From: Sympetrum striolatum
Taxonomy: Eukaryota; Arthropoda; Insecta; Odonata; Libellulidae
Direction of reading: 5' to 3'
Length of the DNA: 64,000 nucleotides
Assembly: GCA_947579665.1 (NCBI GenBank)
Contig: OX388343.1
Span: forward strand, 92,298,254 to 92,362,253
Of the stretch, positions 13,714 through 26,851 are shown one piece after another (positions within the stretch are counted from its first letter, which is position 1; each line of letters begins with the position of its first letter). Both the position numbers and the translations under genes were made by a program. The notes beneath the pieces are model-generated. The model worked only from the letters and a program-made list of their open reading frames with translations. It made no database searches and was not told the DNA's origin.

Positions 13714-14173
13714 CATGGGCGTACCTAGCTTTTGGCCTAGGGGGTGGCAAATCAGAAATGCAGAAGGGCCTAGGGGGGGGGGGGGGGGGGCAAATCAGAA
13801 ATGCAATTAAAAAAAACAACATAAATATAAATTTGCATTTACGTGTTCCATTTTTTGTGGCGTCTAAAAATAGACGTATTTCTCGGAAATTATTTGCAGG
13901 TGCAACTTTTAAATGCCCATGGAAAGTTCGATTACTTCCATGTAATGCGTTAGTTTACGCACTCGATGTAGGTCAAACGGATATGGTCCAGACGTCTGCA
14001 TGTGAATCGAAACATACTTGCCTATACATTTTACTTTATCTACAATTTCATAAATTCAACAGTACTTCTGCATATGCACATAATTAGCTACCTAAATGTA
14101 TAGGAGATAGATCGAAGGGTCCAGTGGTGGCTGTCCAGGGGGAGGCAGCTGCCCCCCCCTCGATACGCCCTTG
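13714..14173. mobile_element. Non-autonomous hAT-like element (460 bp, possibly composite)
   Basis: The left end CATGGGCGTACCTAG and the inverted right end CAAGGGCGTATCGAG match at 12 of 15 positions. The flanking 8-bp sequences GGACATGG (13706-13713) and GTACATGG (14174-14181) match at 7 of 8, as expected for an aged hAT target duplication. Inside is an 18-base G run (13773-13790) between two copies of a GGGCCTAGGGG...CAAATCAGAAATGC unit. A second hAT-like start, CAGTGGTGGCTGTCCAGG, lies near the right end (about 14,121), so the element may be two nested or fused ends. No transposase frame is present. Confidence 0.55.
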
Positions 14174-14902
14174 GTACATGGCAACTCTTGTACTCATACA
14201 CCCTCTTTCTCTTGTTCTTTTGGATCTGAAGACACACACACGGAAGGTCTTACACTCAAAATTAATGGTAAGTTTAATAACATTATTCTTTACTGTTCTT
14301 TGCCTTCCGCAAAGTAATCTCTGAATATTTTAATCTTAATATGAAGTTTGATTTGATCTCTAAGAACCAATCGCAGGTTCCTTGGCAACCTAATGGACCC
14401 TTATTATTTCCTATAGATTCCTTCTACGAAACAGTAAGTCTTTAACGTGACATTAAGATAACTTCGCAAGATATAAATGAGATGGTGAGGTTTATTACAA
14501 TAAATTCTTAAGTTACCAAATTTCTATTTTGTTCTTTTGAAGTCAAATATGTTAGTTTTTTCAATTCAATCACTTTCTAAAGGTAAATTTTCTGAAAAAA
14601 AGTTTCAATGCTTAATTTTTTATAATTATTACCATTAATAAAACATTAAAGAGAGGAACAGATTCCCTGAAGGTGCTTCATTATAGCAAGGAATCCGTGA
14701 TTGTGTCAAAGTTATTTTCATTGACATCAAATATCTTCCATTGAGTGGAATTTTCCATTAGAATCACTAAAAACTTCTGCAAGGAAATGCATGAATTAAT
14801 AAAATCAAAAGTCTTAAAGTTACATTTATAAAAGTAATATCTGGATAGGGAAAGGGCAAACAGGGTTAGAAATCATAGTAAAGAATTGATTGATGATTAA
14901 TA
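14174..14902. other. No gene recognised
   Basis: AT-rich 3' flank of gene C on its downstream side. I see nothing beyond short A/T runs. Confidence 0.55.
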
Positions 14903-14908
14903 TTTATT
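14903..14908 (-). terminator. Poly(A) signal of PV-core gene C
   Basis: AATAAA on the minus strand, 205 bp past the stop codon at 15,113. Confidence 0.55.
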
Positions 14909-15112
14909 AATAAAACACGGGCAATGTCAGCTATCATTCAGTAACATATTAGCAAATAAAAATTTTAGACCAGAACTGTTATGAATGAGAATAATTCTCG
15001 TGGATCAAATGATACTTATGGGAACATTCTTAAGTTTACAAGTATTTTTAATATTACAGAGTCATAGAAAATGCTGAAGTTTCTTTATAACTGATTTAGA
15101 CAAAGGAAACGA

Positions 15113-15942
<830 letters not shown>

Positions 15943-15987
15943 GGTAACGATTTTCCGGTGTGAGATCAATGGATTCGCAAGGTGGAG

Positions 15988-16043
15988 TGATTTACTTCAC
16001 CCGAGGCGGTCCTTTTATAGCACCCATAGGTTTTGCTTCGCTT
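15988..16043 (-). promoter_or_regulatory. Core promoter of PV-core gene C
   Basis: TATAAAAGG on the minus strand at 16011-16019. TCACT has its A at 15988, 31 bp downstream, in the same AAATCACTCC context as gene B. The TGCTTCGCTT box is at 16034-16043, 15 bp upstream of the TATA box. Confidence 0.72.
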
Positions 16044-19000
16044 CCCATTGCAATCTCTTTTATCGCTGCTTTTTTTTACTTTCACCTCTTCAACTTTTTT
16101 CGACCGTATTCCCCACCAAAAGTTAAATGCACCATGAATCAATCTTCTTTTCCGGGATATCTCTTTCCTGACGTCTCTCATTCAGTGCATCCGAATTGAG
16201 GAAATCCATCCATCAAATATCATTCACAAATATAATTACCACTCCTAATATAGTGATTTTGAAAGGTGTCAGGAGGTATTTTTTTACGATTGTTCCTTGC
16301 GAAATGCTCTTTTACGTTTTTGTCGCATTTTTTTATGATCGTGATTGTGTTACAGGTGAAAGGGATTAAGGATTTGAAATTAAAAGTTGATCGCTAAGAT
16401 AGATTTGATACATCATATTTCTTGGATGTATACAAATTTAGTCATATACTATATTTTCCTGTGTTTAAAACCATTCTACAACAACTAATTAGCAAATGTT
16501 TGTTGTGAGTGTGATTTTAATAATGTCAAGTTTCAGCAGAAAGCATTTTTGATAAACATCCAATGCAAAATAAAAATGTGTAGAATTTGAATACAAAAAA
16601 CTTTGTAAATGATGGTAAGTTTATTATCGAAATTTTTTAAGATGGGATTATCTTATCCCTTGATTTTATGACAAATTACGAAAGTTACGAAATTTTGAAA
16701 TTGTTTTTTATTGTTTTCCCACTCAGGCCTTAGAAATAAGATTTAAGGCTAACTTTTCATGAACGACGAAATATTAGAGGTGTAAATAGTATATGTTATT
16801 ACTAGATGAGATTGAAGCGCCCATTTTAATACAGTACAAACATAAGCCTTTATGAATAAAATTGAAGGACGCAAAAGCTCAATTTAGATAACTGGCTGAA
16901 CATCTGCGATTAATAATGCCGATACTACTTTTTAATCAAGTTCCTCATAAAAATGATTTTCTCTGATTGATCCAAATGAATGAAAGGGACAACTTACAAA
17001 TAAATTAGTGACTTACTTCAGCATTCGAGCAAGATCAAGCTGAAGTGAAGTGACTAACTGCCTTTCACTAAGACATAAGTTAATCTTATCTTGGATTCTG
17101 ACCCGTCGTTGTATCAAAATTTAATTAACACCCGAAGAACTTTTAAGTTTTAATAAAATAATAGAAATTTCATACGACTTCAATTAGAGAGGAATGACAA
17201 GATCTTTGATTGAAGTAGCATCCGTGAAATAAAACGAGTGAGGAAGATGAAGTGGCGGCCGAGATGTTGTGGAAATCCATAACAAAATGAATAGAAATGG
17301 CCGGGAAAATTATATATTGATTTATTAATTATTAAATTAGATAAATGCTTTAAAAAGGTGTGATCAATATAAGTTCTCGTTTCAAAGAAAACTAAGCTTA
17401 CTGAATTAATCATTATTGCGATGAAAAACTGAGAGGAATCCAAGCCATGATTGAGCTAAAGATCCATGAATAAATTACATGACCTTAGTCATATTTCGCA
17501 ATGGTTCAGTAAGTTGAGCTCATGGCTTAATTAAAATTGAAATCGTGCGTCTATTATTCTCTCTAAATAATTGGAAAAGATTTTTTTACTGTTGAAAGTG
17601 ACTGTAAGCCTATGCCGTATCTTTCTCCCAAAAAAGCTAGATTTCGTTGCAATAGATTATCTCAGAGTCTTGCACAGTTCGCGTGAATCGTGACCCGGGC
17701 GCAGAGATTAGGAGATATAGCATTGTTTTGAAGTTAGACCTGGAAATCGGATTATCTCGTGGCTGCTAGCTACATCCAAACAACATAGTTAATGCACAGG
17801 GCGCAATCGAATATGGTTTGGAATTTCGTCAACGAAGTGTAGTCGGTCGGAGTTTCCTAACTGATTATTATTAATTAAATTACAGCACTTTTAAATATTA
17901 AAAAAAAACAAGAATTATATTTCCAGATATTTCCCTGTCAGTTACTTATTATCTCTGGAGAAAATATAAAATATTTCTATTGAGATTCACACAAAACTTT
18001 CTTTTATTGTTTATATTATAAAAAAGTATGATTCAAAATGACTGTGAACCGTTTATTACTATGTAACTATAATTACTGTATCATAATTAGCTCCATTTAT
18101 ATACGTAATGTCATAAAGCGCAGATAAGAATCCCATGGCCTTCAAGATATCTTCTTTCTAAAGAACAAACCTTTAATATGTTCACCATGAATGTTCGTCT
18201 TATGAATTGCAAAAATATAATTTTTATCGAAGTAACGAGATTGAGAATACATCGTAAAAATTGAGAAGCATCTTCTACATTTATATTGGCGTGATATGTT
18301 TAGTAAGACAGTTGGGATTTTTGCTGGATTCTTTGCTTTAAACCACGGAAAACAACTCTTGCAGGGACTGTGTTTCCCCAACCTGTGTGCTGGTCCCCCC
18401 TGGGAAACTTGTCGTGGAAGTCAAAAAAAGTGCTAGAATTGGTTTAGTAAAGTGGATATTGTGATTATCATCCAAAAATATAAATTTTAAGCGACCTTTT
18501 CCGGTACCAATGTAGTGAATAAAAAGTAAAAGTACGAACATATTAGAAATTGATTCTTTTATTCACAAAAATTAGCTTTTAGTAGTGCCACATGTTTTAT
18601 TTAAAATCTTCAGTTCTTAAAAATATTTTACAATCAATTTTATATTTCCCCTTCGTAAAAATATCGTACGATGAAAAAGTGTTAAGGGATGATTTACTTA
18701 AAAGCCAGTGAGAGTAGGGAGCCGATAGGGTCAGGAGTTCTTGGTCCTTGAAAGATACATAAAATAAATGGGGCATTATAATTTGTTTGAACGCAACGGA
18801 TTTTCTTATCGAGTAGCAGCCCATGAATCATGAGTTTCTAATTCGTCCAACTGATATTATCTTTAGGATTAAAAATCACGTAAATTAGAAGCTTATAAAT
18901 CATTGTAGTCACTCACCTCCTTGTTTAGAGGGGGTATACTTTGTCGTATGTGAGAGTAAGTACACAGAGCGATAAAGCATTGCTTTGAGATAATGAAGAA

Positions 19001-20240
19001 GCAGACCTTGCGAAATTAAAAGGTTTTTGTGGAAGATAAGTTGGACAGAGTGAGTGCCTCTGAAAACAACAGTAGCGCCAACCGAAATAGAACAGGTTGA
19101 TAATCCGGCCACTAATCGATAGGTAATTAATGCAAATTATCCCTACCATAATTAACAGTAGTTAAATAATATCCTCCGTAAATAAATAATTGATAGCGAA
19201 GCAACTCTCGTAAAAAATACTTTAATATACTTTACCAAGTTATACACTTATTGTAAAATTCATATTTTCTCCAATGAGACATGTCACAAAAAAAAAAACG
19301 ATAGTCCTTCCTAAAGCGTTTCAGTTTTTATATTCGATGAATTAAAAGTAGTTTCCAAAGCTATTACTACGTAATGTATTTTGAAGAAAGAAATTGTTTT
19401 TTTTCAGCGAATGTGCATACTATGCACAGGTATGGGGTAGGTATGTTCAAAACATTTAGGCTCTGTCATAAATATTAAAAATCACAAAGATGGGGAATTA
19501 ATGAAACTGGTTATAACCTACAAATATAAAGCACTTAAGACGGGGTATACCTCGAATTTATCAAGGCATAGGATTTGTTTAATATACCTTTAAGTACTTA
19601 TATATTTAGTACAAATACTCCACAAGCGTCAAAATCAACCGTCTTTGTGCATTATTGCTGAAGTGCTCAAATTCTTCGCTTAAGTGCTTAGTTAAATAAA
19701 TAATAACGGTCAAAACTTTCAAAGAGACTAAGAGTACTAAGACTACTTTCAATGAACAAAACAATATTTCTATATTATTATTTAATTTCAACTCACATTT
19801 ATTTTAATCATGCTTTCAAATGTAGTAATTTTACGGTATAAAATTCTGTAGTCATCTTAGTCGCCTCTTATTATTTCCATCAAGCCATATACTTTTTGCT
19901 ATCTGCTTCTTACTGAATGAAATCATAAAACATTCCATAGTAGTCATATGTGTGGCACATTATATTCTTTCTAAACACCATTTTATTAATCTACTGCCGA
20001 ACAGTAATAATGGAAAATGATTGTCTTATAATGACGTCCTCATGCATTTCTATTATGTTAAAATAGAGTTACGGTAGATATTTAGCAAGGATCGCCCAAG
20101 AGCCCAACATTGATTATATCCAAGAATGTACAATTCGAACTATTTGAAACCCGTCTTACCTGGTTTTGAGGAATTACTTTATATAAAACTTCTACCTAAT
20201 TATACATGTCTTTCATCTACACGAAAATTAAACTGAACTC
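16044..20240. other. No gene recognised
   Basis: A long AT-rich stretch with scattered small open frames on both strands that lack recognisable domains. A somewhat GC-richer patch at about 17,640-17,860 has no identifiable content. I see no tRNA, rRNA or clear transposon end. Confidence 0.55.
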
Positions 20241-20450
20241 ATGGATAACTGAGTGGTGAACTCACTCTCATGTAGTGAAAGGAGACCCGGGTTCGACTCT
20301 TGGAGAAGGCCCACATTTATCAAATTATTAAGCCAGTATTGTGATGAATATCCGAGGTATCGGGTCCAGTGGAAATCAATCATTGTTCGAGAAATCCTCG
20401 TGTCCCAACATCTGTGTGATTATCATGGTCCTGGTTGAAACAAACAAGGA
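20241..20450 (+). mobile_element. Candidate tRNA-derived SINE
   Basis: An A-box-like TAACTGAGTGG (20246-20256, compare TAGCTCAGTGG of tRNA genes) is followed 44 bp later by a good B box GGTTCGACTC (20290-20299), preceded by GACCC. This is the spacing of an RNA polymerase III tRNA-type promoter. The body cannot fold as a complete tRNA because there is no matching acceptor stem, and unrelated sequence follows. A tRNA-derived SINE head therefore fits better than a functional tRNA gene. The 3' limit is uncertain. Confidence 0.4.
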
Positions 20451-21802
20451 TTCATTCGAAATTAAATATTTAATTTCCAGTGATGATTGAGATTCTGGAG
20501 GTCTTCAAGATATACGTATAGAATGTTCAATACTTATCCTATATCCTAATAAATCAGACGCTAAATATTATATACATAGTATAAAACTGTACAGGTATAT
20601 TATAACATATAATTTTAAAGTAAAATTCTCAATTTGAGCTAAACTAACTGTTATTCCATGAAAACGAAGATTTTTTAAATATTTTTTTAAAACTAGGATA
20701 TCATTACGAGCTGCTCATTGAATTAGGTTAATTTTGAGTATTTGCAACGCTGCTGAAATATATTTACTACCAAATGTTAACTTAGAATATATATTTGTCA
20801 AATATGAATATTAAAATTAGAATTACTAGGATTCGTAAACTTACTTGCCAAACAAACAGTAGTAGAACTTTCACAGAGAGTTGATAATTAAACGTTGATT
20901 CGAATATAAAACGGCTCCCAACAGCAAATATTTTTTTGTGTTTTCTTACAGAGATATTAAGGCATTTTCTTGAGCTTTTTCGGGGTATCTAAAAGGACAA
21001 ATCTTTAACCAAACCAGTGAGTTTACTAAACTAGAAATGTAAGTTTACTAAACTCCCTCGAAACGGCTAGCCTTAATTTTCCCGCGATAAATCTATAATC
21101 TAGGTACCATAAAAACAAGTTTCCTCCACCAAAATACCAATCAGGTAACTTTAGCGGTTTCTTAATTATGTCTCAAAACAACGAATTGAAAAGAGTGTAA
21201 TCGCGTTGAATGAAATGGCTTTGGAGTCAGATAAAAATATCGCTTCAAACCTCGAAAATATCTCGAGAGTCCTGCTAAGTCACTGATTAACCTTACTATA
21301 TATACTGAAACCTTTGTGGAAAACGTAGCTATTCACTCAGTTGAGTGAAGAGAAGGAAGTACCCTGGAATCCCTCAGAAGAGGTAACAGGTAAGGATAAA
21401 CATCTAACTTCTCCTATTCATTACTAACTAATTTTAGTTTTACTCTGGATCATAGTAATGCTATCTGTCGCTTACCTTAATTAAGGTCATATTTTCACAA
21501 TCTTAAGTTATCCAAGTGATTGGTATTACGTTGCAGAAAAATCAATTTTTACAAATTGCTCCCCTGTTGATCGTTTAGAAATTCTTCATTTAACGTTCAA
21601 ATACATATGCGCCACGTTCACTGTTGTTTTTTATCCTAAAAAGCTGTTATTAAAAATTCTGACCATTTTGATTAGCAAATAGTTGGTAAAGAAAACCATT
21701 CCCTTTTTGTAGAGCATTATGATGATTATTTAAATATTACATCTACAGGTATGTGTCCCAGCTGGTGAGAGCATGAATACTTACATGAATAGGTTTCAAT
21801 TC
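20451..21802. other. No gene recognised
   Basis: AT-rich DNA with no coding or repeat feature that I can support. Confidence 0.5.
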
Positions 21803-22642
21803 AACCGTTGCACAGTGGGATAGAATCAAAAAAGCTGGTCAAAAGTACGAAAGTGGTTTTATTAAGTGAAGACTTTGAAACTTCGTGGTCATTCTTGAAT
21901 AAATTCTGCATATAACTGCGAAATAATCTCTCTTGTTTCCCGCACATTACAATTCTACAGGGGGTCAAAGTTCACCAAATTTTGCGAAAAATGCCGGTCT
22001 TCGATTTTTCAAGAAATTCTTCAACTTCAAAACGATGTTGAACCCATTAAAGGTAATTTATCGGATAAAAATCAACGACACTTTATCAACTACTTTATCT
22101 TTTACTACTGTTAAATTTAATTATTGCAAATGAGTATTTTCATATCTTATGTACGTAATAAAATGGCGGACTCTCGTTTTAGAGAAACCTTTTACATAAA
22201 ACGAGGAAAATAGTTGAGAGGAACTCCGAGGGACATGAAGATATTTATACCTCGATACTCTTTGAAGCTTTCTGAAGAGGAATCTGAAATAAAACCTTGC
22301 CCCAATTTCCCCCCCCCCCCCGATAATAATAACCAGGGAGGTAACCAGGGGGTGGTCCTGGGGGTCCGCCCCCCCCCCCCGAAATTATTATTCGAAAATG
22401 AAACTCAAATAACGCAAATAAACACATAATTTAATTAGCAATCACTAGCGAAAAAATTCGAGTTTGTCTAACACAATTCTAACGTCACATTTTGTGAAAG
22501 CCGAAATATTTTTTATTTTTAAATTTTTCGATCGGTCCCCCCCCCCCAAAAATGTTTTCTAGATCAGTTCCTGATAATAACGAATTTTCGACAACACTGC
22601 ATGGGCAAATCCGCGCGGCGGAGTACGGCCCTCCAGGAAGAT
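21803..22642 (+). repeat. Dispersed repeat family R1, copy 1 (interrupted)
   Basis: This segment recurs in inverted orientation at 26,852-27,449. Shared landmarks are GCACAGTGGG at the start, a GGGGTCAAAGTT stretch, ACCCATTAAAGGTAATTTAT, a purine-rich segment beginning GAGGGACATGAAGATA, a C-run before GATAATAATAAC, and GGCCCTCCAGGAAGAT at the end. Copy 1 is about 248 bp longer because a 240-bp element and its target duplication lie inside it (22,334-22,573). The short open frames here are conserved only because the repeat is. The start carries the heptamer CACAGTG, as in RSS and Transib ends, but no matching opposite terminus is visible. Confidence 0.8.
22334..22573. mobile_element. 240-bp hAT-like MITE inserted in repeat R1
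   Basis: The element begins CAGGGAGGTAACCAGG and ends GATCAGTTCCTG. Its ends share the hAT-type CAGG/CCTG tips, although the inverted repeats are otherwise weak. It is flanked by perfect 8-bp direct repeats ATAATAAC (22326-22333 and 22574-22581). The homologous R1 copy at 26.9 kb has the same site with a single ATAATAAC and no insert, so insertion boundaries and target duplication are seen directly. It contains long C runs but no coding frame. Confidence 0.78.
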
Positions 22643-22840
22643 CTCGGTTTGAGAGGAACTAGGAACGTACCAAAGCATCTCGATGGCATGTTTTGTTGTT
22701 TATAAGCAAAGTTTTTCCTCAATAAATATTTGAGATGGGAAGTCATAATGTAAAACCCCAGTTTCATTCCGTGTGATTGGTGAAAATGTCAAATTTGGCT
22801 GTATTTTAAGACATGTCTATTCCTACGTCTATTTATACGT

Positions 22841-23460
22841 CGCAAATACCTAGGAGTCACGTTTAGCAATAACTTATCTTTTAAAGAACATATTGAGATG
22901 CGATAGGAAAAGCGAATAGAATGCAAAGAATATCTGGTAGAACGTTGAGAGGATGCTCATCGAGAGTCAAAGAAATAGCTTACATTTCTCTTATTCGTCC
23001 GAGTCTAGAATACTGCTGTGCGGTTTGGGACCCACACGAAGTAGGTTTAGTCTCAGATTTAGAGATGGTCCAGCGTAGAGCAGCCCGATTCCTTTGCGGG
23101 GATTTCACGTTTGATAGCAGCGTTACGGCAATGATAGAGTCCCTCGGTTGGAATTCACTACAAATGAGAAGATCTGAATATCGTCGGAAACTTTTCGAAA
23201 AGTTCATTAGTTCAGAATTTATAGACGAAGTAAGTGAAATGTTAGTGCCAGTAAGGAGCGAACGCGATCTCCGAGAGGCATCGACGAAGCGTTATAGGGA
23301 AGTAATCGCGAGGACGGATAATTACTTTTGGTCGTTTTTTCCCCAGGCTATTAGAGATGCTAATAGGGATGAATGAATAATGGTGGTGTATTACACACCC
23401 AGCCATACGCCTCTGGCGGCTCGCAGGGTATATATCTAACTCTAAAAGCAATTGACAGCA
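22841..23460 (+). pseudogene. Non-LTR retrotransposon ORF2 relic (C-terminal to reverse transcriptase)
   Basis: The first frame reads KYLGVTFSNNLSFKEHI, then shifts frame with a stop near 22,890. The second frame (22,921-23,376) reads IRPSLEYCCAVWDP, LEMVQRRAARFLCG and ESLGWNSLQMRR. This is the standard order of the region following the RT palm in jockey/CR1-like LINEs. The 3' flank contains GGCGGCTCGCAGGGTATATA, which resembles the 3' flank of the relic at 41.2 kb, so the two are probably one family. It is non-functional: the 5' part including the catalytic palm is missing and there is a frameshift. Confidence 0.85.
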
Positions 23461-23589
23461 GGGGTTGGCGGGTTTTCATGATATTGACTGCTTAAGTTCA
23501 ATGTAAAATTTCCCCTACCGTAAATGTCAATCTTGCAGATCGGGCCAGGTAGAAATGACCAATAAATATTAATTTAAATTTTCACTATA

Positions 23590-23800
23590 AATGTTTTTAT
23601 TTGGTGATGTTAGGTCCACATCTCTTATCCCTAACACCAGAAGTCATATTTGATGGTATAATAATATAATTTAACCATATATTTAAAAACAACTTATATA
23701 TGCAGTAAATACAGAAAAGGTAAATGAAAGATTGGGGATGTAGGGAAAAACTCTTCGGCTGATGGCCCGTTCCCACTTAGCCCTTCTTACGTCATCTTTA
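23590..23800 (-). mobile_element. LINE 3'-end fragment, related to 29.8-30.1 kb
   Basis: On the minus strand it contains GAAGAGTTTTTCCCTACATC and, about 150 bp later, GGACCTAACATCACCAAATA. These match the 3' untranslated tail of the LINE fragment at 29,834-30,060 in order and spacing. No coding part is retained. Confidence 0.6.
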
Positions 23801-23925
23801 GGGGCACTAAAAAATTATAAGCTCGCCTACTTCGACCCGTATATATGTAGGAGCAACACAACTACCTGGCATCACGAATATTAAGAATACAACGTACAAC
23901 AAGAATACAATAGTTATTTATATAT

Positions 23926-24274
23926 AGCAGGAGGAGGTCGTGAGAAGGTGTGCAGTAATGAGTTTAAAATTACAATTTTTGGAGAAGGATTTCTATTTGT
24001 TCGAATATCTCTAATAATAGTCTCTTGAGTAATTGGTAGTCGAGTTGATCTTTAAAATCTAAGGTGTGATTGTCTTCATGTTGGTATAATGACTTCTGTG
24101 GAGCATTAGGAAGCGAGGGTTAGGATATTGGTGGAAACTGGTTAGCAATTGATAGCAGGGGGGAGGAGGTCGTGAGAAGGTGAACGGTAATGAGTTTAAA
24201 ATTACTATTTTTATGGTTGAGGATTGCTATTTGCTCCAATATCTTGATAGTAGTCCCTTGGGTAAATGGTGGAT
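23926..24274 (+). repeat. Two diverged direct copies of a ~123-bp unit
   Basis: The segment 23926-24048 (GGAGGAGGTCGTGAGAAGG, then GTAATGAGTTTAAAATTAC, then ATATCT...AGTC) recurs at about 24152-24274 with point differences and a small indel. The start-to-start distance is about 226 bp. No function is apparent. Confidence 0.65.
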
Positions 24275-26851
24275 TCTCTTCTTCCTAATAAATTTCTCAT
24301 GAGCCCATCTTTCCCATATATTTGTATGAGTGTTGAGTTCAACAATCACCTTTGTCGTTAGGGAATTGTTGATGCCCACAAAATTACAAAAAACATTTCC
24401 TCATTTTCATCTGAATTCTTTCAATTTCGATTCAAATGCGATATTTTACCTACCCTTGTTCAATTTCCTTTCTTTTGGTATATATCTTGATTTAGTACAA
24501 CCATTATTTGTGATTAAATTCTGCAAAAGAAGAAATGTCTGCAATCGATCGAAATTAATTATATTGGACAAACAAACATCTATATGTAATAACTCCATTG
24601 GATCTTATATACTGGACCCGTAGTGTTTTTCGAAACTACCGATCTCTTAAGCCAAAAAATCACTCGAATTATTAATATTTTCCGTAAGTATAACTTTCGA
24701 ATAACTGTTATCATCGGTTAGTTATATAATCTTATGTATGAAAATTCAGCCTGCCTATGTTTGTGGCCGCAAAACTCGAAAAATACTCGGTCAATTGCTA
24801 TGAAATTTTAACACAACGTTGCATTCAAATACGAATGTTTCTATTGTAAAAAAGTTGAAATTTAGTTCTTGGTTCGATCCTACACAAACAAAGCATTTCT
24901 ATAAGAAATTTACATAAAGTTTATTTTTGTCGCTGCAGGATTTATTTACTTTTGCAAAATTAAATTAAAAATAATAGTAAAAGGAAATGGAGACAAGCAC
25001 CAAAAGCAGGTAAAATAAATAAAGAATCTTATTTTGTTTGATCGTGTATTATTGTTTTTGAATCGAATTATCGAGATTTTACATGGAATGTATTTATATA
25101 TATATATATATATATATATTGCCATGTTTTTTGTTTGTATAATCTTTTATATATTGATTACTATCGGTAGGTGTTTCCCTGCAGTGAATAGATTTTTTCC
25201 TAAGTAACTCTTCGGTTTTGTAAATCCACAATTCTTCTAATTTCTACTCGTAATATTTTCTCTTTGATTTAATTATTCCACAATTAAAGGCGATTTTGTG
25301 AAATACATAATTCGCATAACATTGAAAATTCATCTGTGATATAGCAACAAAGTAACAACCTTTTGTTTATGTTGCCGGTCGCAAAATAAATTTATTGCGG
25401 AATTGAGACTTAGTCATTTATCTTATCACGTTGGGAATTGAAATAAATCGTCTCTAACCACATTGTATCACACACTATACTTGTATTTCGAGATAACGCG
25501 TTGTTTCCGTTGCAACGGATGGAACTGTTTAAGTTACCCGGGTTACCCTTACTCACTAAGCGTGCCAAAGGGATAGGAAGTGTCCGAGGTATGGATCTGT
25601 CACTTGAAAAATGGAAATCTACTTCCGGCCGTCCTCTTACGTCTACTAAAATGAATTTAATTTAAGTTCAATGGTTCGTTCCTTCGATATAAATTATCAA
25701 TTTCTAATCCTAAATGTTTCAAATCACTATTTTATACGCACCTAGGCTCTTGGTAATTTCTGGAGTACAATATCAGGAAAATTAATATTTACATTAAGCC
25801 AACTGGAATTGCGCAGAATAAACCTTTCATTATCACGGGAACTTTTTTTCCATTTTTTTCAGTTTGCCGAAAAAAACTATTCTTCAGTAAACAGCTTCCT
25901 GCCCATCTATGGATCTTTCTAAGTGAGGTTTTTGAGTAAAAAAATATGCTGATTCTTACTAGAAAATGACTCATTCTTTTCCTCCTACATTTTATTATGT
26001 AGCGTTAACCGACTAAAACGCAGATCAGTCATGTTTTTTACGGAATTACAATGAAAGTATGAAGACGATAAACTAGAAACCCAATACAACGTTTCCAATG
26101 TCTGAAAATGCAACAGTGATTCCATAAATATATTTATTCTACAGTATGACAAATACAGTAGACAGTTTCAAAGAAAGATGAGAACATTTCACATGTATAA
26201 AAAAAAAATCTGTCTTTCACCAGGATACTTAGAATAATAAAATAAAAAAAGAGAAAATAATGTAACAAAACAACTTACCATAAATATTACCTCCAAAAAG
26301 TGTCGACAACTGAACCAGGAAATACTGAAGGAAATTACCCAAACCACTTAAAGAATGCAAGGAGCTACTGAGAGAGCACAAGAGCGCAACTATCTTCTTC
26401 CACAGGCAAAGCCAAACTGTAGTTGACATAGTTTGAGAAAATTTTGAACTAGAAAGCACGAAAATGCAGTAAAAAAGGGTAACCGTTAATCCACAAGAAG
26501 CACACACAGCTGCATGCAATAAAAAGAGCACTAAACCGAAAGTTAAACTAGAGGACACCGCGGCACACGCCCTCGTGTGGGCTGGTTTTCAGTGGTATTG
26601 AGGGTCTGTGAGAAATATTATAGCTCAAGAACATCAAAAACAGCTTTCGTAATATTTTATAAAGTGAAAATAAAAAATAGTAACTCAATTCTGATACTTG
26701 ATGAAAGATATACGCTGTTTCTAAATTCACTCTTCCTTTAAGAATGATATGTGAATGTATATTAAATTTCTCATTATTTCTTCGTCTAGAGTTTGTAAAA
26801 AATTAATTTCAGCATTCAAAAGTTATCATTGAAAGGCATGAAGGTCCGAAG
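24275..26851. other. No gene recognised; (TA)n at 25095-25119
   Basis: AT-rich DNA with a (TA)12 microsatellite at 25095-25119. A minus-strand open frame at 26,270-26,558 begins with a hydrophobic leader (MSSSLTFGLVLFLLHAAVCA) and ends beside a GTAAGT donor, so an isolated first exon is conceivable. I find no partner exon or homologous domain and do not call it. Confidence 0.5.

Noticed and set aside
18340..18420. Apparent inverted CCACG...CGTGG sequences
   Set aside because: The match is too short and imperfect, and there are no flanking duplications.
22214..22429. Short frame conserved between the two R1 copies (also 26816-27043)
   Set aside because: It is conserved only because the DNA repeat is duplicated; it is interrupted by C runs and a MITE and has no protein features.
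26270..26558. Minus-strand hydrophobic frame with a leader-like start and a GTAAGT donor
   Set aside because: It could be an isolated first exon, but there is no partner exon, promoter or recognisable domain, and Leu/Ser/Phe richness is expected from the base composition.
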